Shown here: positions 19,105 to 27,736 of the stretch, piece by piece
Position numbering within the stretch: the stretch's first letter is position 1
How the letters are laid out: each line of letters begins with the position of its first letter
Source: Cecembia rubra
GTDB taxonomy: Bacteria; Bacteroidota; Bacteroidia; Cytophagales; Cyclobacteriaceae
Length of the DNA stretch: 64,000 bases
Assembly (NCBI RefSeq): GCF_003014575.1
Contig: NZ_PYGF01000001.1
Coordinates: 310,001-374,000 of the forward strand
Reading direction: 5' to 3'
Notes under the pieces: model-generated
The model's input: only the letters and a program-made list of their open reading frames with translations
What the model was told of the DNA's origin: nothing
The model's database searches: none
Translations under genes and position numbers: made by a program

Positions 19105-20715
19105 ATGAAAACCAACCCAAGTTTGATTTACTCTAAACTATGTTTACTACCACTGCTATCAATCCTTTTGTTGGCCTGTGCCAATCCGAAAAAAGAAAAA
19201 GATACAGTATTATATCAGGAGATTTTCCCTGTTTATGGACCTTACCGCGTCATAGCCCTTCCCATAAATAAAGGAGTTAAGGTGCTTAATCCTGTTTTTA
19301 TTACCTCTGGTCCCGATGGAAAAATTTTTGCTTCAAACCAGACCGGAGAAATTTATAGTTTAGTAGATTCAGATGGAGATGGATTGGAAGATGAGGCATC
19401 GCTGTATTTCGATGTATCAGACTTGGGATTGAGGTCCCCGAGTTCAATTATTTTTAAAGGTGACACAGCATTTGTGGGGACAAGTCAATTGATTCTTGGG
19501 TTATTAGATAGGAATAAGGATGGAAAAGCAGATAGTAGTTGGGTGGTTTTTGATCAGATTCCATTTAGCCATCATCCCTATGAATGGACAACAGGTTTAT
19601 GTTTTGGGGAAGATGGAAAATTGTATTTCAATCTTACAACTGATTCCTGGAATGATGGGGCTTCTCCTGACCCAAGAGGACTGAGAGGGAGTATCTTGAG
19701 GGTTACCACAGACGGCAAAAACTTTGAGCAGTTGGCCACAGGAATCCGGTCTGTTCCAAGCATGGCCTTTCATTCCTCAGGCAATCTGTTTTTTGTGGAC
19801 AATGAAGGTGGTGGCAATCCAAGTGAGGAGTTGAACATACTGCAAGCGGGTGCTTTTTATGGGCATAATCCTAGAAAATATAACAATCCTAAACAATCTA
19901 CAGGACCAGCATTTTCCTTAAAAACCGAACTTGCGCCTTCCGGCATTGTATTCAATTCCAGTTCAAATGATTTTGGAGGAACTTCTGGTGATTTATTTGT
20001 AGCTTTTTATGGTCCAGGTGAAAGATGGAACAGGGGCGGGGTAGGAAGGGTTAGGATTACTCATCTAGAGGATGGAGACCTTCAATTTGAAGAATTTCCA
20101 GTAGTGGATATTCCCAAACTATCTTCTTTGACTTTTTCTGAAAAGGGAGAATTGTACCTTGCCCAGCACGGAGTTTCCGATTACTGGTATAATCCAACTC
20201 AGCAAAAATCAGGAGGTTTTTACAAATTGGTTTTAGATCCAGCAATAAGTTATTTGACAGAAAAGCCACATGTTAACCAAACGGAGGATTTTAAATCTGA
20301 TAATTTATTACTTGGAAAACAGCTTTATGCAGAATTGGCTTGTTTGGCTTGCCATTCCACAAATGGAGAAATGGAGTTATTAGGTCCAAATCTCAAAGAC
20401 ATTGGGATAAAATTGACAAGAGCGGAAATTTTGGATGAAATCAGTTATCCGTCCAACATTATCAAACCAAGTATGGTAGGGGTAAAAGTTTTTAAAAAAG
20501 ATGGTCAGATTTTATTGGGAAGGCCTGTGAGCATTGATGCTGATACAATTGCATTGATGCTTATAGGGAACTATGTAGTAAGCATTCCCCGGTTGGAAAT
20601 CCAAAAGACCGAAAATCTCGAAAAATCCTTAATGTATGAAGGCTTACTGACAGGTTTGAAAGACGAAGAAATCCAGGCTCTTTTGGATTACCTTATTCAT
20701 CTGAGCAATGATTGA
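19105..20715 (+). CDS. Quinoprotein dehydrogenase-like beta-propeller lipoprotein fused to a c-type cytochrome domain
   Basis: A 536-residue lipoprotein: the signal ends LLLLAC, placing the lipid on that cysteine near residue 25. Residues about 55-380 resemble soluble PQQ sugar dehydrogenase/sorbosone dehydrogenase propellers (GPDGKIFASNQTGEIY, DSDGDGLEDE, FHSSGNLFFVDNEGGGNP). A single heme c site follows as CxxCH at Cys413-Cys416-His417 (CLACHS), with a C-terminal segment that includes LLGPNLKDIG. The enzyme would oxidise an alcohol or aldose in the periplasm and pass electrons to the heme. Whether it binds PQQ is unknown; many Bacteroidetes homologues are uncharacterised. Confidence 0.8.
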   Translation: MKTNPSLIYSKLCLLPLLSILLLACANPKKEKDTVLYQEIFPVYGPYRVIALPINKGVKVLNPVFITSGPDGKIFASNQTGEIYSLVDSDGDGLEDEASLYFDVSDLGLRSPSSIIFKGDTAFVGTSQLILGLLDRNKDGKADSSWVVFDQIPFSHHPYEWTTGLCFGEDGKLYFNLTTDSWNDGASPDPRGLRGSILRVTTDGKNFEQLATGIRSVPSMAFHSSGNLFFVDNEGGGNPSEELNILQAGAFYGHNPRKYNNPKQSTGPAFSLKTELAPSGIVFNSSSNDFGGTSGDLFVAFYGPGERWNRGGVGRVRITHLEDGDLQFEEFPVVDIPKLSSLTFSEKGELYLAQHGVSDYWYNPTQQKSGGFYKLVLDPAISYLTEKPHVNQTEDFKSDNLLLGKQLYAELACLACHSTNGEMELLGPNLKDIGIKLTRAEILDEISYPSNIIKPSMVGVKVFKKDGQILLGRPVSIDADTIALMLIGNYVVSIPRLEIQKTENLEKSLMYEGLLTGLKDEEIQALLDYLIHLSND

Positions 20716-20809
20716 TGGGTTAAGGTTTTTCCCATTTATCATGCGCAAAGATGCTCTTAAATAAATACCGATTATTCCTGTTTCGAATGGATTAAATTCG
20801 GTTTCGAAT

Positions 20810-22309
20810 ATGCAAATGATCACTATGAGAAAAAACTTACTTACTTTATTCATTTTGGCTTTCAGCATCCTGATGGTTCAGGCGCAGGAAACCAGAGAAA
20901 TCAAGGTTGAATCAGCATCGGTTACCAATGGTTCAGTCACCATCAAAGGCAACCGCGTTCCTTATAAAGCCACTGCAGGCACCATGCCGGTATGGAATGG
21001 GGACGGCAAAGCTGTCGCTACTTTATTTTATACCTATTATGAAAGGACAGATGTGACAGATAAAAGTACCCGTCCATTGGTTTTTTCCTTTAACGGAGGA
21101 CCTGGTTCAGGCTCCCTTTGGATGCACCTGGCCTATACAGGTCCTTATGTGCTGAACATCGATGATGAAGGTTATCCTTTGCAGCCCTATGGTGTGAAGC
21201 AAAACCCTCATTCTATTTTGGATGTTGCCGATATCGTTTACATCGATCCGGTGAACACGGGTTACTCCAGAATAGTGGATAAAGAAACCCCGAGATCTAC
21301 CTTTTTTGGTATCAACTCTGATGTGAAGTATCTGGCTGATTGGGTGAAATCCTTTGTAACAAGACAGAACAGATGGCAATCTCCTAAATATTTGATCGGA
21401 GAAAGCTATGGAACCACGAGGGTTTCCGGTTTGGCATACGAACTCCAAAATTCCCACTGGATGTACCTGAATGGGGTTATTTTGGTATCTCCAACAGGTC
21501 TGGGCCTTGACAGAAGTGGTCCTGTGGCCAAGGCCAATTACCTTCCTTATTATGCAGCTACTGCCTGGTACCACAAAGTACTACCAGCAGACCTTCAGGG
21601 CAAGGATTTGGATGCCATCCTCCCTGAAGTGGAAAAATATACTTTGGAAACTGTATTGCCTGCAATAGCCAAAGGTGGTGCATTGGACCCGGCAGAGAGA
21701 AAGGCCATTGCCAAAAAGATGGCTTATTATTCAGGAATCAGCGAAGACGTTTTCCTTCAGCATGCCCTTGCTGTTCCTACCAGTTTCTTCTGGAAAGAAT
21801 TGATGCGTGATAAGGGATTGACTGTTGGTAGATTGGACAGCCGATACAGGGGCATTGACCAGACAGATGCAGGTGATAGATATGATTATGATCCTGCCTT
21901 GACCGCCTGGAACCATGCTTTCTCTCCAGCGATGAATTACTATGCCAAAAACATCCTGAAGTACGAGACTGACCTGACTTATTACTTATTCGGTCCTGTA
22001 CATCCATGGGACAGAAGTAATGACAATACAGGCAACCAATTGGCACAGGCCATGTTGCAAAACCCTTACCTGCATGTGATGACCCAGTCCGGGTATTTTG
22101 ATGGTGGCACAGACTATTTCAATGCCAAATACAACATGTGGCAGATGGACCCTGCTGGCAAATTGCAGGACAGGATGAGCTTCAAAGGTTACAGAAGCGG
22201 TCACATGATGTACCTAAGAGCAGAAGACCTGGCCAACTCCAACGAAGATGTGAGGCAGTTTATCCTTAAGACCATACCAGCTAAGGATAAGCCGGCGAAG
22301 TACTGGTAA
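20810..22309 (+). CDS. S10-type serine carboxypeptidase-like peptidase
   Basis: A 499-residue exported protein. The signal peptide begins MRKNLLTLF at residue 6 (ATG 20825), so the true start may be 20825 rather than 20810. Family S10 motifs are the oxyanion segment FSFNGGPGSGSLW, the nucleophile elbow GESYGTTR (Ser about 199), the aspartate segment SGYFDGGTDYF and the histidine segment YRSGHMMYL. It probably trims C-terminal residues of peptides in the periplasm. It follows the quinoprotein gene by 94 bp without a visible terminator. Confidence 0.88.
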   Translation: MQMITMRKNLLTLFILAFSILMVQAQETREIKVESASVTNGSVTIKGNRVPYKATAGTMPVWNGDGKAVATLFYTYYERTDVTDKSTRPLVFSFNGGPGSGSLWMHLAYTGPYVLNIDDEGYPLQPYGVKQNPHSILDVADIVYIDPVNTGYSRIVDKETPRSTFFGINSDVKYLADWVKSFVTRQNRWQSPKYLIGESYGTTRVSGLAYELQNSHWMYLNGVILVSPTGLGLDRSGPVAKANYLPYYAATAWYHKVLPADLQGKDLDAILPEVEKYTLETVLPAIAKGGALDPAERKAIAKKMAYYSGISEDVFLQHALAVPTSFFWKELMRDKGLTVGRLDSRYRGIDQTDAGDRYDYDPALTAWNHAFSPAMNYYAKNILKYETDLTYYLFGPVHPWDRSNDNTGNQLAQAMLQNPYLHVMTQSGYFDGGTDYFNAKYNMWQMDPAGKLQDRMSFKGYRSGHMMYLRAEDLANSNEDVRQFILKTIPAKDKPAKYW

Positions 22310-22316
22310 AAGTGAG

Positions 22317-22370
22317 GCGAGAGATTAGACACAAGACACAAGACTCAAGACACAAGAGCTAAGAAGGTTC
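22317..22370. repeat. A/G-rich dispersed repeat (GAGATTAGACACAAGAC type)
   Basis: The core GCGAGAGATTAGAC (22317-22330) is followed by imperfect 8-10 nt units of the form ACAAGACAC/ACTCAAGAC. The same 14-mer and the same kind of tail occur at 46496-46509. Both copies start within 20 bp after a plus-strand stop codon. Confidence 0.7.
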
Positions 22371-22514
22371 TGACATAACCTGTTTTGAGCATCGGGAAGA
22401 CAAGAAGGATATAAGCTAAAGCGAAATAAATAGAAGTTAGAAATCGGATTTCGAAAGTCGAAAGTCAGAGAAAGAACCAAGAAGGAGTTAAGGCAAAGAG
22501 GATTTCATTAAGTT

Positions 22515-22545
22515 GGAGTTCTAATTTGCTTTAGCTCCTTTTTTT
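22515..22545 (+). terminator. Weak intrinsic terminator after the S10 peptidase gene
   Basis: GGAGTT... and ...AGCTCC form an imperfect stem followed by seven T (22539-22545). The distance of about 200 bp from the stop is long, so the assignment is tentative. Confidence 0.4.
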
Positions 22546-22649
22546 ATTGCTTTGTTTTGATTTTGTTTGGTAAAAACTAAATTGTGTTTGATTTGTTGAA
22601 GATAGGGGTAGATCCTTACTTTGCACTTGTTGTTTAATTCCCCAAAAAA

Positions 22650-23384
22650 GTGAGTAGAATAAAAATTTTGATCGTTGAAGATGAGTTGGTCATCGCGGAA
22701 GACCTTAAGGATGTTTTAGAAGACTTGGGCTATGAGGTTTGTGGTATTGCCATCAGTGCGAGGGAAGCCTTGGCCATGATAGAAGAAAAATTACCGGATA
22801 TTGCCTTACTGGATATTCAGATCAAGGGAGGAAAAGACGGCATAGATCTCGCAGCAGAAATCAATGAGCAGTATCACCTGCCATTTATCATGCTGACTTC
22901 ACACGCCGACCTGCAAACCATCAACAGGGCCAAGGAGGTCAACCCCTATGGCTATCTTGTCAAACCTTTCAACGAAAAGGAAATATTGGCCGGTATTGAA
23001 TTGGCCTTGTCCAACTTTGCAAAGAGACATTCCAAAAAGGAAAATCAGGAAAGTCCGGAAGATTTTGTGCTCAAAGACAGTTTGTTTATCAGGACCAACG
23101 GCATGTTGGTCAAACTCAAACTTCAGGACATCACTTATCTGGAAGCAGACGCGAATTATACCCAAGTACATACCAAAGATAGGAAATTCGTAATCCGGTC
23201 CACTTTGAAAGAACTGGAAGTGAAACTGGATGCCAACCGTTTTGTACGGGTCCACAAATCTTTCTTGATCAATCTGGAAGAGATTGAAGGGATTCAAGCA
23301 GAATCTGTACACATCGCAGGAAAAGAAATCCCTATCAGCAGGAACCAATACAGCTGGTTGCTGCATCAGATCAAAATGTTATAA
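22650..23384 (+). CDS. LytTR-family response regulator
   Basis: A 244-residue two-domain regulator with a GTG start. The receiver domain has the acidic pair VED (10-11), the phospho-acceptor Asp55 (LLDIQ) and the conserved Lys of VKPF near 108. The LytTR DNA-binding domain occupies about residues 140-240 (ITYLEADANYTQVH, FVRVHKSFLINL, ISRNQ). This receiver subtype (VEDELVIAEDLKDVLEDLGYEV) normally partners HisKA_2 kinases, and a TPR-HisKA_2 kinase is encoded 770 bp downstream, so the two are the probable pair. LytTR proteins bind 9-bp direct repeats. Confidence 0.92.
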   Translation: MSRIKILIVEDELVIAEDLKDVLEDLGYEVCGIAISAREALAMIEEKLPDIALLDIQIKGGKDGIDLAAEINEQYHLPFIMLTSHADLQTINRAKEVNPYGYLVKPFNEKEILAGIELALSNFAKRHSKKENQESPEDFVLKDSLFIRTNGMLVKLKLQDITYLEADANYTQVHTKDRKFVIRSTLKELEVKLDANRFVRVHKSFLINLEEIEGIQAESVHIAGKEIPISRNQYSWLLHQIKML

Positions 23385-23459
23385 GACAGATTGACATTTT
23401 TTGGCACTTCTTTCACAATTGGTGTTCGTTCTTCCCTGAGGTAAATTGAAGAACCGTTA

Positions 23460-23487
23460 TTGTAGCTAGATTCATTCATTAGTTTTG
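23460..23487 (+). promoter_or_regulatory. Promoter of the TonB-domain gene
   Basis: TTG at 23460-23462, 17-nt spacer, then TAGTTTTG at 23480-23487: a full match to the Bacteroidetes -33/-7 consensus (TTG-N17..21-TAnnTTTG). The ATG follows 21 bp later. Confidence 0.55.
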
Positions 23488-23508
23488 ACAACCAAAAACA
23501 AATGAATC

Positions 23509-23931
23509 ATGAAAACTACAGCAACATTATTAGTATTGGTCTTATTGACATCTTTTTCAGCATTTTCTCAGGTTGAAAATCTCATCGCAAAAAACAGTTC
23601 CGAAAAGACGATGGAGATTAAATTAAGGGAGATGGAACTGCCTGCATTTGTTGGTGGACAGGAAGCCATGGCGACTTTTATCAAATCAGAGATCAAGTAT
23701 CCTGAACTGGCATTCAAACAAGGTCTGGAAGGAACAATTTTGGTGAATTTCAGAATTTCCAAAGAAGGTAAGATACTGAACCCTTATGTTTCCCAAGGGA
23801 TTCATCCCAATTTGGATGAAGAAGCTTTGCGGTTGGTGGAAAATATGCCCGACTGGATTCCGGCCAGACAAAACGGGGAACCAAGGGAAGTGGCCTATCA
23901 AATTCCCGTTAGGTTTGCCTTAAGAAATTGA
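23509..23931 (+). CDS. Small TonB C-terminal domain protein (energy transducer-like)
   Basis: A 140-residue exported protein with a signal peptide (to about residue 20, SFSAFSQ) and a single TonB C-terminal domain: FVGGQEAMATFIKSEIKYPELA, GTILVNFRISKEGKI, and the ending IPVRF. It lacks the N-terminal transmembrane anchor and proline-rich stretch of real TonB, so it cannot by itself couple ExbBD to outer-membrane transport. Such proteins are common in Bacteroidetes near regulators. It sits between the LytTR regulator and the TPR kinase, with its own promoter and terminator. Confidence 0.82.
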   Translation: MKTTATLLVLVLLTSFSAFSQVENLIAKNSSEKTMEIKLREMELPAFVGGQEAMATFIKSEIKYPELAFKQGLEGTILVNFRISKEGKILNPYVSQGIHPNLDEEALRLVENMPDWIPARQNGEPREVAYQIPVRFALRN

Positions 23932-23961
23932 ATTTTTTTTGCATAAGCTTTTTAAACTACT

Positions 23962-23992
23962 AACTGCCTTTTGGTTCAAAGGGCAGTTTTTT
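23962..23992 (+). terminator. Intrinsic terminator of the TonB-domain gene
   Basis: AACTGCC (23962-23968) pairs with GGCAGTT (23982-23988), followed by a T-run (TTTT). It is 31 bp after the stop. Confidence 0.75.
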
Positions 23993-24152
23993 ATGTTTAA
24001 GAATTTGGCACTTACAAACAAAAACAGGATATAGACATAGCCTATTGGATTTATATTCCTATATTTAAATAAACATCAGGCTAATAATCTATTTTGATAA
24101 AGTAAAGTGGAATTTTCCCAAGACTCCTTTTAAGCCCATTAAATCCAAATCA

Positions 24153-26369
24153 ATGAAATTTAGAATTCAAAGTTTATTACTGTTAGCAGGCATTTTCCTT
24201 TCAAACATGGTTCATTCCCAGCAAAGTACCTTGGTGAAAGACTCTTTGTCATATTATGAAAAATCATTTTGGTCACAAGTTGGGAAAAAGGATATTGAAA
24301 AGGCCAAGGAGACATTGTATTACATTCAGGAAACATTAGGGGAGGATTTAGATCCAAAGGTTTTTGATTTTTTTACCCGTACCATAAAGAGGGAAAAAGA
24401 AATTCCTTTTCCTGAAATTATGGCAATCACCCACAGGTGCCTGGGATTGCTGGAATTTTATAGGGGAGAAGTAAAAGCCTCAAAAGAAGCTTTTATGTGG
24501 GCCAAATCTTATTATAATCGGGCAGAATTGCTGAATCATGCAGCCGGAATGGCCATGAACATCGGTGTAATGCAAGAAAAGATGGGTTACTACGATTCAG
24601 CAATAATTAATTACCGCGAGGCTTTGCCCATTTTTGAAAAATTTGAAGATATACCTTCTTTGGCCAGTGTCTATGAGAATATCGGTTGGGCATATTACAG
24701 GCAATCCCTAAATATCCCTGCTTTAGATAATTTTTTAAAAACTGAATCCTTGTTAAGCAGTTTCTTGGATTCTATGGAAATCAGATGGGTTGGTTTCTAC
24801 TTGAATAAATCTAAGATACTGAAAGAATTGAACCGACAAAACGAAGGATTACAGGATCTCCTTAAAGCACTCAGTATAGCAGAACATAATGGGAATCACA
24901 ATTTGATAGCCAAAACTAATAGAGGATTGGCAGAGGTATATGAGTTAAGAGGGGAATCTGGGAAACAGTACAAAGCATTGATGACAGCAAAATATTATTT
25001 CATCAACAATCAAAATCTTCTTGAAGTTGCTGATCTGAATTACGCTATTGCAAGTTTTCATTCTTTAAATGGGAACTTAGATTCTGCAGTCTATTATGTC
25101 CAAAAAAGCCTAAGTTTTTATGAACCCAACGGATTTATGGAGGAAATGGGTCTTTCACATGGACTTTTGGGAAATGTGGAATTTAAAAAAGGAAATTATA
25201 ATTCAGCTATTCAATATTTCCAAAAGTCCCTTGATCAAATTCCAAAAGAAAGTACCCAGTTATATGCCGGTTACCTATTTAATATAGGTTATGCTTTCAA
25301 TAAACTTGGCAATTTTAATTCAGCCATGGACTATTTGGAAAAAGCTTTGGCTATGAGGTTAGAAATCAATGACTTGGCTGGAATAGCTGAATCTTACCAA
25401 GGATTGGCAGAAGCCTATAGTCGAAAAGGGGATTACAAAAGTGCATTTGATTTCCTGACGCTTTACCAATCATATAAAGATTCTGTCTTCAATGAAACTA
25501 AGAACAGACAGTTGGCAGAATTGGAAACGCAATATGAAACAAGTAAAAAAGATCAGGCCATAGCTGTCTTGGAACAGGAGAAAGAAATCCAAAACCTCCT
25601 TTCCCAAAAGCAAAAGGCACAGATTTACTTGAGTGTTGCCGGGCTGGTGATTTTGTTTGGGGTGTCTGGTTTGTTTTTTAGACAGTCCATTATCAGAAAG
25701 AAACATAATCAGGAATTGGAAATCAAGAACGGGGAAATCGCCAAGCAAAATGCAGAGCGTGAACTGCTGCTCAAGGAAATCCATCACCGTGTAAAAAATA
25801 ACCTTCAGATCATTTCAAGTCTTTTGAGCATGCAGACCAGGAGTCTAAAGGATGACAAAATGAAGGATGCTATGAAGGAGAGTCAAAGTAGGGTCAAGAC
25901 CATGGCCCTGATCCACGAAAAGCTATACCAGTATGAGAATCTTTCTAAGATCAACATGCAGGAATACATGCAGCAGCTGAGTGACTTTTTGACACAGACC
26001 TACAGATCGGAGAAGCATATCCAGGTCAATGTTGCCGCAGAGGATATCAGTCTTGATATGGACATGGCGATCCCATTGGGTTTGATCACCAATGAACTCA
26101 TTTCCAATTCCCTCAAGTATGCTTTTGAAGACAAGGATTTTGGTGAGATCGATATTATTTTTTCACAAAAGGAGACAGGAGCTTACAAACTTTTGATAAA
26201 AGATACCGGTAAGGGCCTGGATGAAAATCTGGATATAGACAACACCAAATCTTTGGGCTTGAAACTGGTAAGAACACTGACCAGGCAGATCAATGGAAAG
26301 CTCAAAATTATTCACCACCCCGGAGCAAGTTTTGAAATTGAATTTGCTGAGCAGGATCTGGCAGCTTGA
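24153..26369 (+). CDS. TPR-containing sensor histidine kinase (HisKA_2 type)
   Basis: 738 residues: signal peptide (to about 22), a periplasmic TPR region with about eight repeats (residues 60-450, for example GNYNSAIQYFQKSLDQIP and FNSAMDYLEKALAM), a transmembrane helix near 490-510 (LSVAGLVILFGVSGLFF), a short coiled coil, the HisKA_2 dimerisation domain with EIHHRVKNNLQ (phospho-His about 545), and a HATPase domain (N box ISNSLKYAFED, G1 DTGKGLDE). It autophosphorylates in response to an unknown periplasmic or protein signal; the likely partner is the LytTR regulator at 22650-23384. Confidence 0.92.
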   Translation: MKFRIQSLLLLAGIFLSNMVHSQQSTLVKDSLSYYEKSFWSQVGKKDIEKAKETLYYIQETLGEDLDPKVFDFFTRTIKREKEIPFPEIMAITHRCLGLLEFYRGEVKASKEAFMWAKSYYNRAELLNHAAGMAMNIGVMQEKMGYYDSAIINYREALPIFEKFEDIPSLASVYENIGWAYYRQSLNIPALDNFLKTESLLSSFLDSMEIRWVGFYLNKSKILKELNRQNEGLQDLLKALSIAEHNGNHNLIAKTNRGLAEVYELRGESGKQYKALMTAKYYFINNQNLLEVADLNYAIASFHSLNGNLDSAVYYVQKSLSFYEPNGFMEEMGLSHGLLGNVEFKKGNYNSAIQYFQKSLDQIPKESTQLYAGYLFNIGYAFNKLGNFNSAMDYLEKALAMRLEINDLAGIAESYQGLAEAYSRKGDYKSAFDFLTLYQSYKDSVFNETKNRQLAELETQYETSKKDQAIAVLEQEKEIQNLLSQKQKAQIYLSVAGLVILFGVSGLFFRQSIIRKKHNQELEIKNGEIAKQNAERELLLKEIHHRVKNNLQIISSLLSMQTRSLKDDKMKDAMKESQSRVKTMALIHEKLYQYENLSKINMQEYMQQLSDFLTQTYRSEKHIQVNVAAEDISLDMDMAIPLGLITNELISNSLKYAFEDKDFGEIDIIFSQKETGAYKLLIKDTGKGLDENLDIDNTKSLGLKLVRTLTRQINGKLKIIHHPGASFEIEFAEQDLAA

Positions 26370-26396
26370 TCTGTTTGGAAGACTTTAGCCTTTAAT

Positions 26397-26612
26397 ATCC
26401 CGACATGTTTTTCAAAAAGTGAACTGAAGCGCATTCCTCAAAAGCACCGCTATCTTGTCCATTGGGTTGCTGGTCCCGGCCTTTTGAAAAAGTTGGAGAT
26501 CCTTGAAGAAAGCTATGATGTGGTCATCTATGGGGCCACATCTTCAGGTATTTCAGGAACTGACATCTTGGTAGATTTAAAGCTTAAGAGTATGAAAATG
26601 CTGATTTTTTAA
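26397..26612 (+). pseudogene. Decayed fragment of an FAD-dependent oxidoreductase
   Basis: The frame continues from the histidine-kinase stop with no start codon of its own. Translation gives IPQKHRYLVHWVAGPGLLKK and then SYDVVIYGATSSGISG..., which closely resembles the N-terminal dinucleotide-binding motif (YDVVIYGATSxGI plus a second beta strand, KSMKMLIF) of FAD_oxidored-family enzymes, and then stops at 26612. The rest of the enzyme, usually over 500 residues, is missing. I read it as a remnant, not a functional gene. Confidence 0.6.
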
Positions 26613-26667
26613 AGCTTGTGGGTTTAAATGGCAGTTTCTGATAATCTAGGCTGGTCCCGGGTAGTTT

Positions 26668-26735
26668 GACCCCGAAGGGGTCATCTATTTGTAGCATCAA
26701 CGCGCTTGCTATAAACATGCGACCCCGATGGGGTC
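26668..26735. repeat. Pair of GACCCCGAWGGGGTC palindromes
   Basis: Perfect-arm palindromes GACCCCGAAGGGGTC (26668-26682) and GACCCCGATGGGGTC (26721-26735), differing at one loop base and 38 bp apart. They would form REP-like hairpins. They sit in the 464-bp gap between the histidine kinase and the E2-like gene, which also contains the pseudogene fragment and a CTTTGTGTCTTAGTGCC-type low-complexity stretch near 26789-26815 typical of Bacteroidetes intergenic repeats. Confidence 0.75.
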
Positions 26736-26833
26736 GAATAGAAAAAACAGCTCTTTAGGGTCTTGATGCCCGCATCAATTCCAATTTTCTTTGTGTCTTA
26801 GTGCCTTCGTGGCCAAATACTTCGTCCCTTTGC

Positions 26834-27628
26834 CTATCCATATAAATTCAATCCTCTTTCAATATTCTTACTCAACTCGGCAATAAACCTGGCCATAGGG
26901 GCACCATCCATGACATCATGGTCCATGAGTATGGACATTTTTAGGATTTCCCGGATGATGATTTGATCATTATATACGACAGGCTGCTTTACAGTGGAAC
27001 TTACGCCGAAACAAACAGGATGGATAGATATCGGAATAAACCAACCCTTCACATCTCCCATCATGCCCAGTGAGGTAAAACTTACATTTCCCATTTTTTG
27101 GAAGGCCAGTTTAGGTGTGTTCAATAAATACCTCCAAAACAACCTTCTTAAAAATCCCGGGAGTTTATAATACAAGCGTTCTGATTTTTGCCGTTTTCGG
27201 TGCAGGACAATATCCTTATCTGTTAAGGGCTTCAACTTGGCATCCTGGATGAGTTTGCTGATCGCTTCAATGCTTAATTCCTGGGCTTTTTCAAGCAAGA
27301 GCGGAATAGGCACTTTTGACCCATTGATTTCTTTCTCCACCAGGATCGAGATATTGATGTCCTCAAAGATGATTTGTTTGTTTTTTCCGATGAGGTAGGA
27401 ACTAGCCCTATCATGTTTTTGGAGGGTCTGGGCAATAACCGCAAGCAACCAGGCACTGAAAGAAATCTGCTCTTGATGTACTTTGTTGTATTCAGCTATT
27501 TTCTTTCTGCTTTCACTTACATCCAATTCAATCAATCCGGTGACATGGTGTTTCTGTTTCCCGATTTCGCAAATGTCCATAGTAGCCAATCGGGAATCGG
27601 GAAATTGTTGGATCCGGTATTTGGACAT
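26834..27628 (-). CDS. 2-oxoacid dehydrogenase E2-like acyltransferase (catalytic-domain only)
   Basis: About 264 residues from the ATG at 27628 (MSKYRIQQF...); the longer frame to 27679 adds an unlikely tail. It has the CAT/E2 fold signatures: HHVTGLIELDVSESRKKI near residue 29, FGVSSTVKQPVV, and the active-site segment MDHDVMDGAPMARF near the C-terminus (the DHxxxDG histidine and aspartate). No lipoyl or peripheral-subunit-binding domain is present, so it is not part of a normal pyruvate dehydrogenase core. Free-standing proteins of this type are of unknown substrate. It is the last gene before the defence island on the minus strand. Confidence 0.8.
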   Translation of the reverse strand: MSKYRIQQFPDSRLATMDICEIGKQKHHVTGLIELDVSESRKKIAEYNKVHQEQISFSAWLLAVIAQTLQKHDRASSYLIGKNKQIIFEDINISILVEKEINGSKVPIPLLLEKAQELSIEAISKLIQDAKLKPLTDKDIVLHRKRQKSERLYYKLPGFLRRLFWRYLLNTPKLAFQKMGNVSFTSLGMMGDVKGWFIPISIHPVCFGVSSTVKQPVVYNDQIIIREILKMSILMDHDVMDGAPMARFIAELSKNIERGLNLYG

Positions 27629-27736
27629 GGTGGAATGGAGTTTGATTATGTCAAAATACCAAAAAATGAGAAAAAACATATCGTTTTCTCCAAAGTAAGA
27701 AAACTGATAAAATCATTCAAAATTAAAAGCAGTAGA

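Larger units (their letters stand above)
22310..22649. other. 340-bp intergenic: A/G-rich repeat, weak terminator, promoter region
   Basis: It begins with a CAAGACA-type repeat (separate entry), then A/G-rich sequence with a GAAAGTCGAAAGTC repeat, a possible terminator (22515-22545), and before the response-regulator start the stretch TTGTTGAAG...TTACTTTG at about 22590-22622, which is close to a Bacteroidetes promoter but deviates from TAnnTTTG. Confidence 0.55.

Noticed and set aside
22317-22370. CRISPR-like array
   Set aside because: Units are 8-10 nt with no unique spacers and no cas genes.
23416-23424. Second LytTR site near the first LytTR gene
   Set aside because: Only one partial copy (CAATTGGTG) is present and no partner at 21 bp, so it is not listed as a feature.
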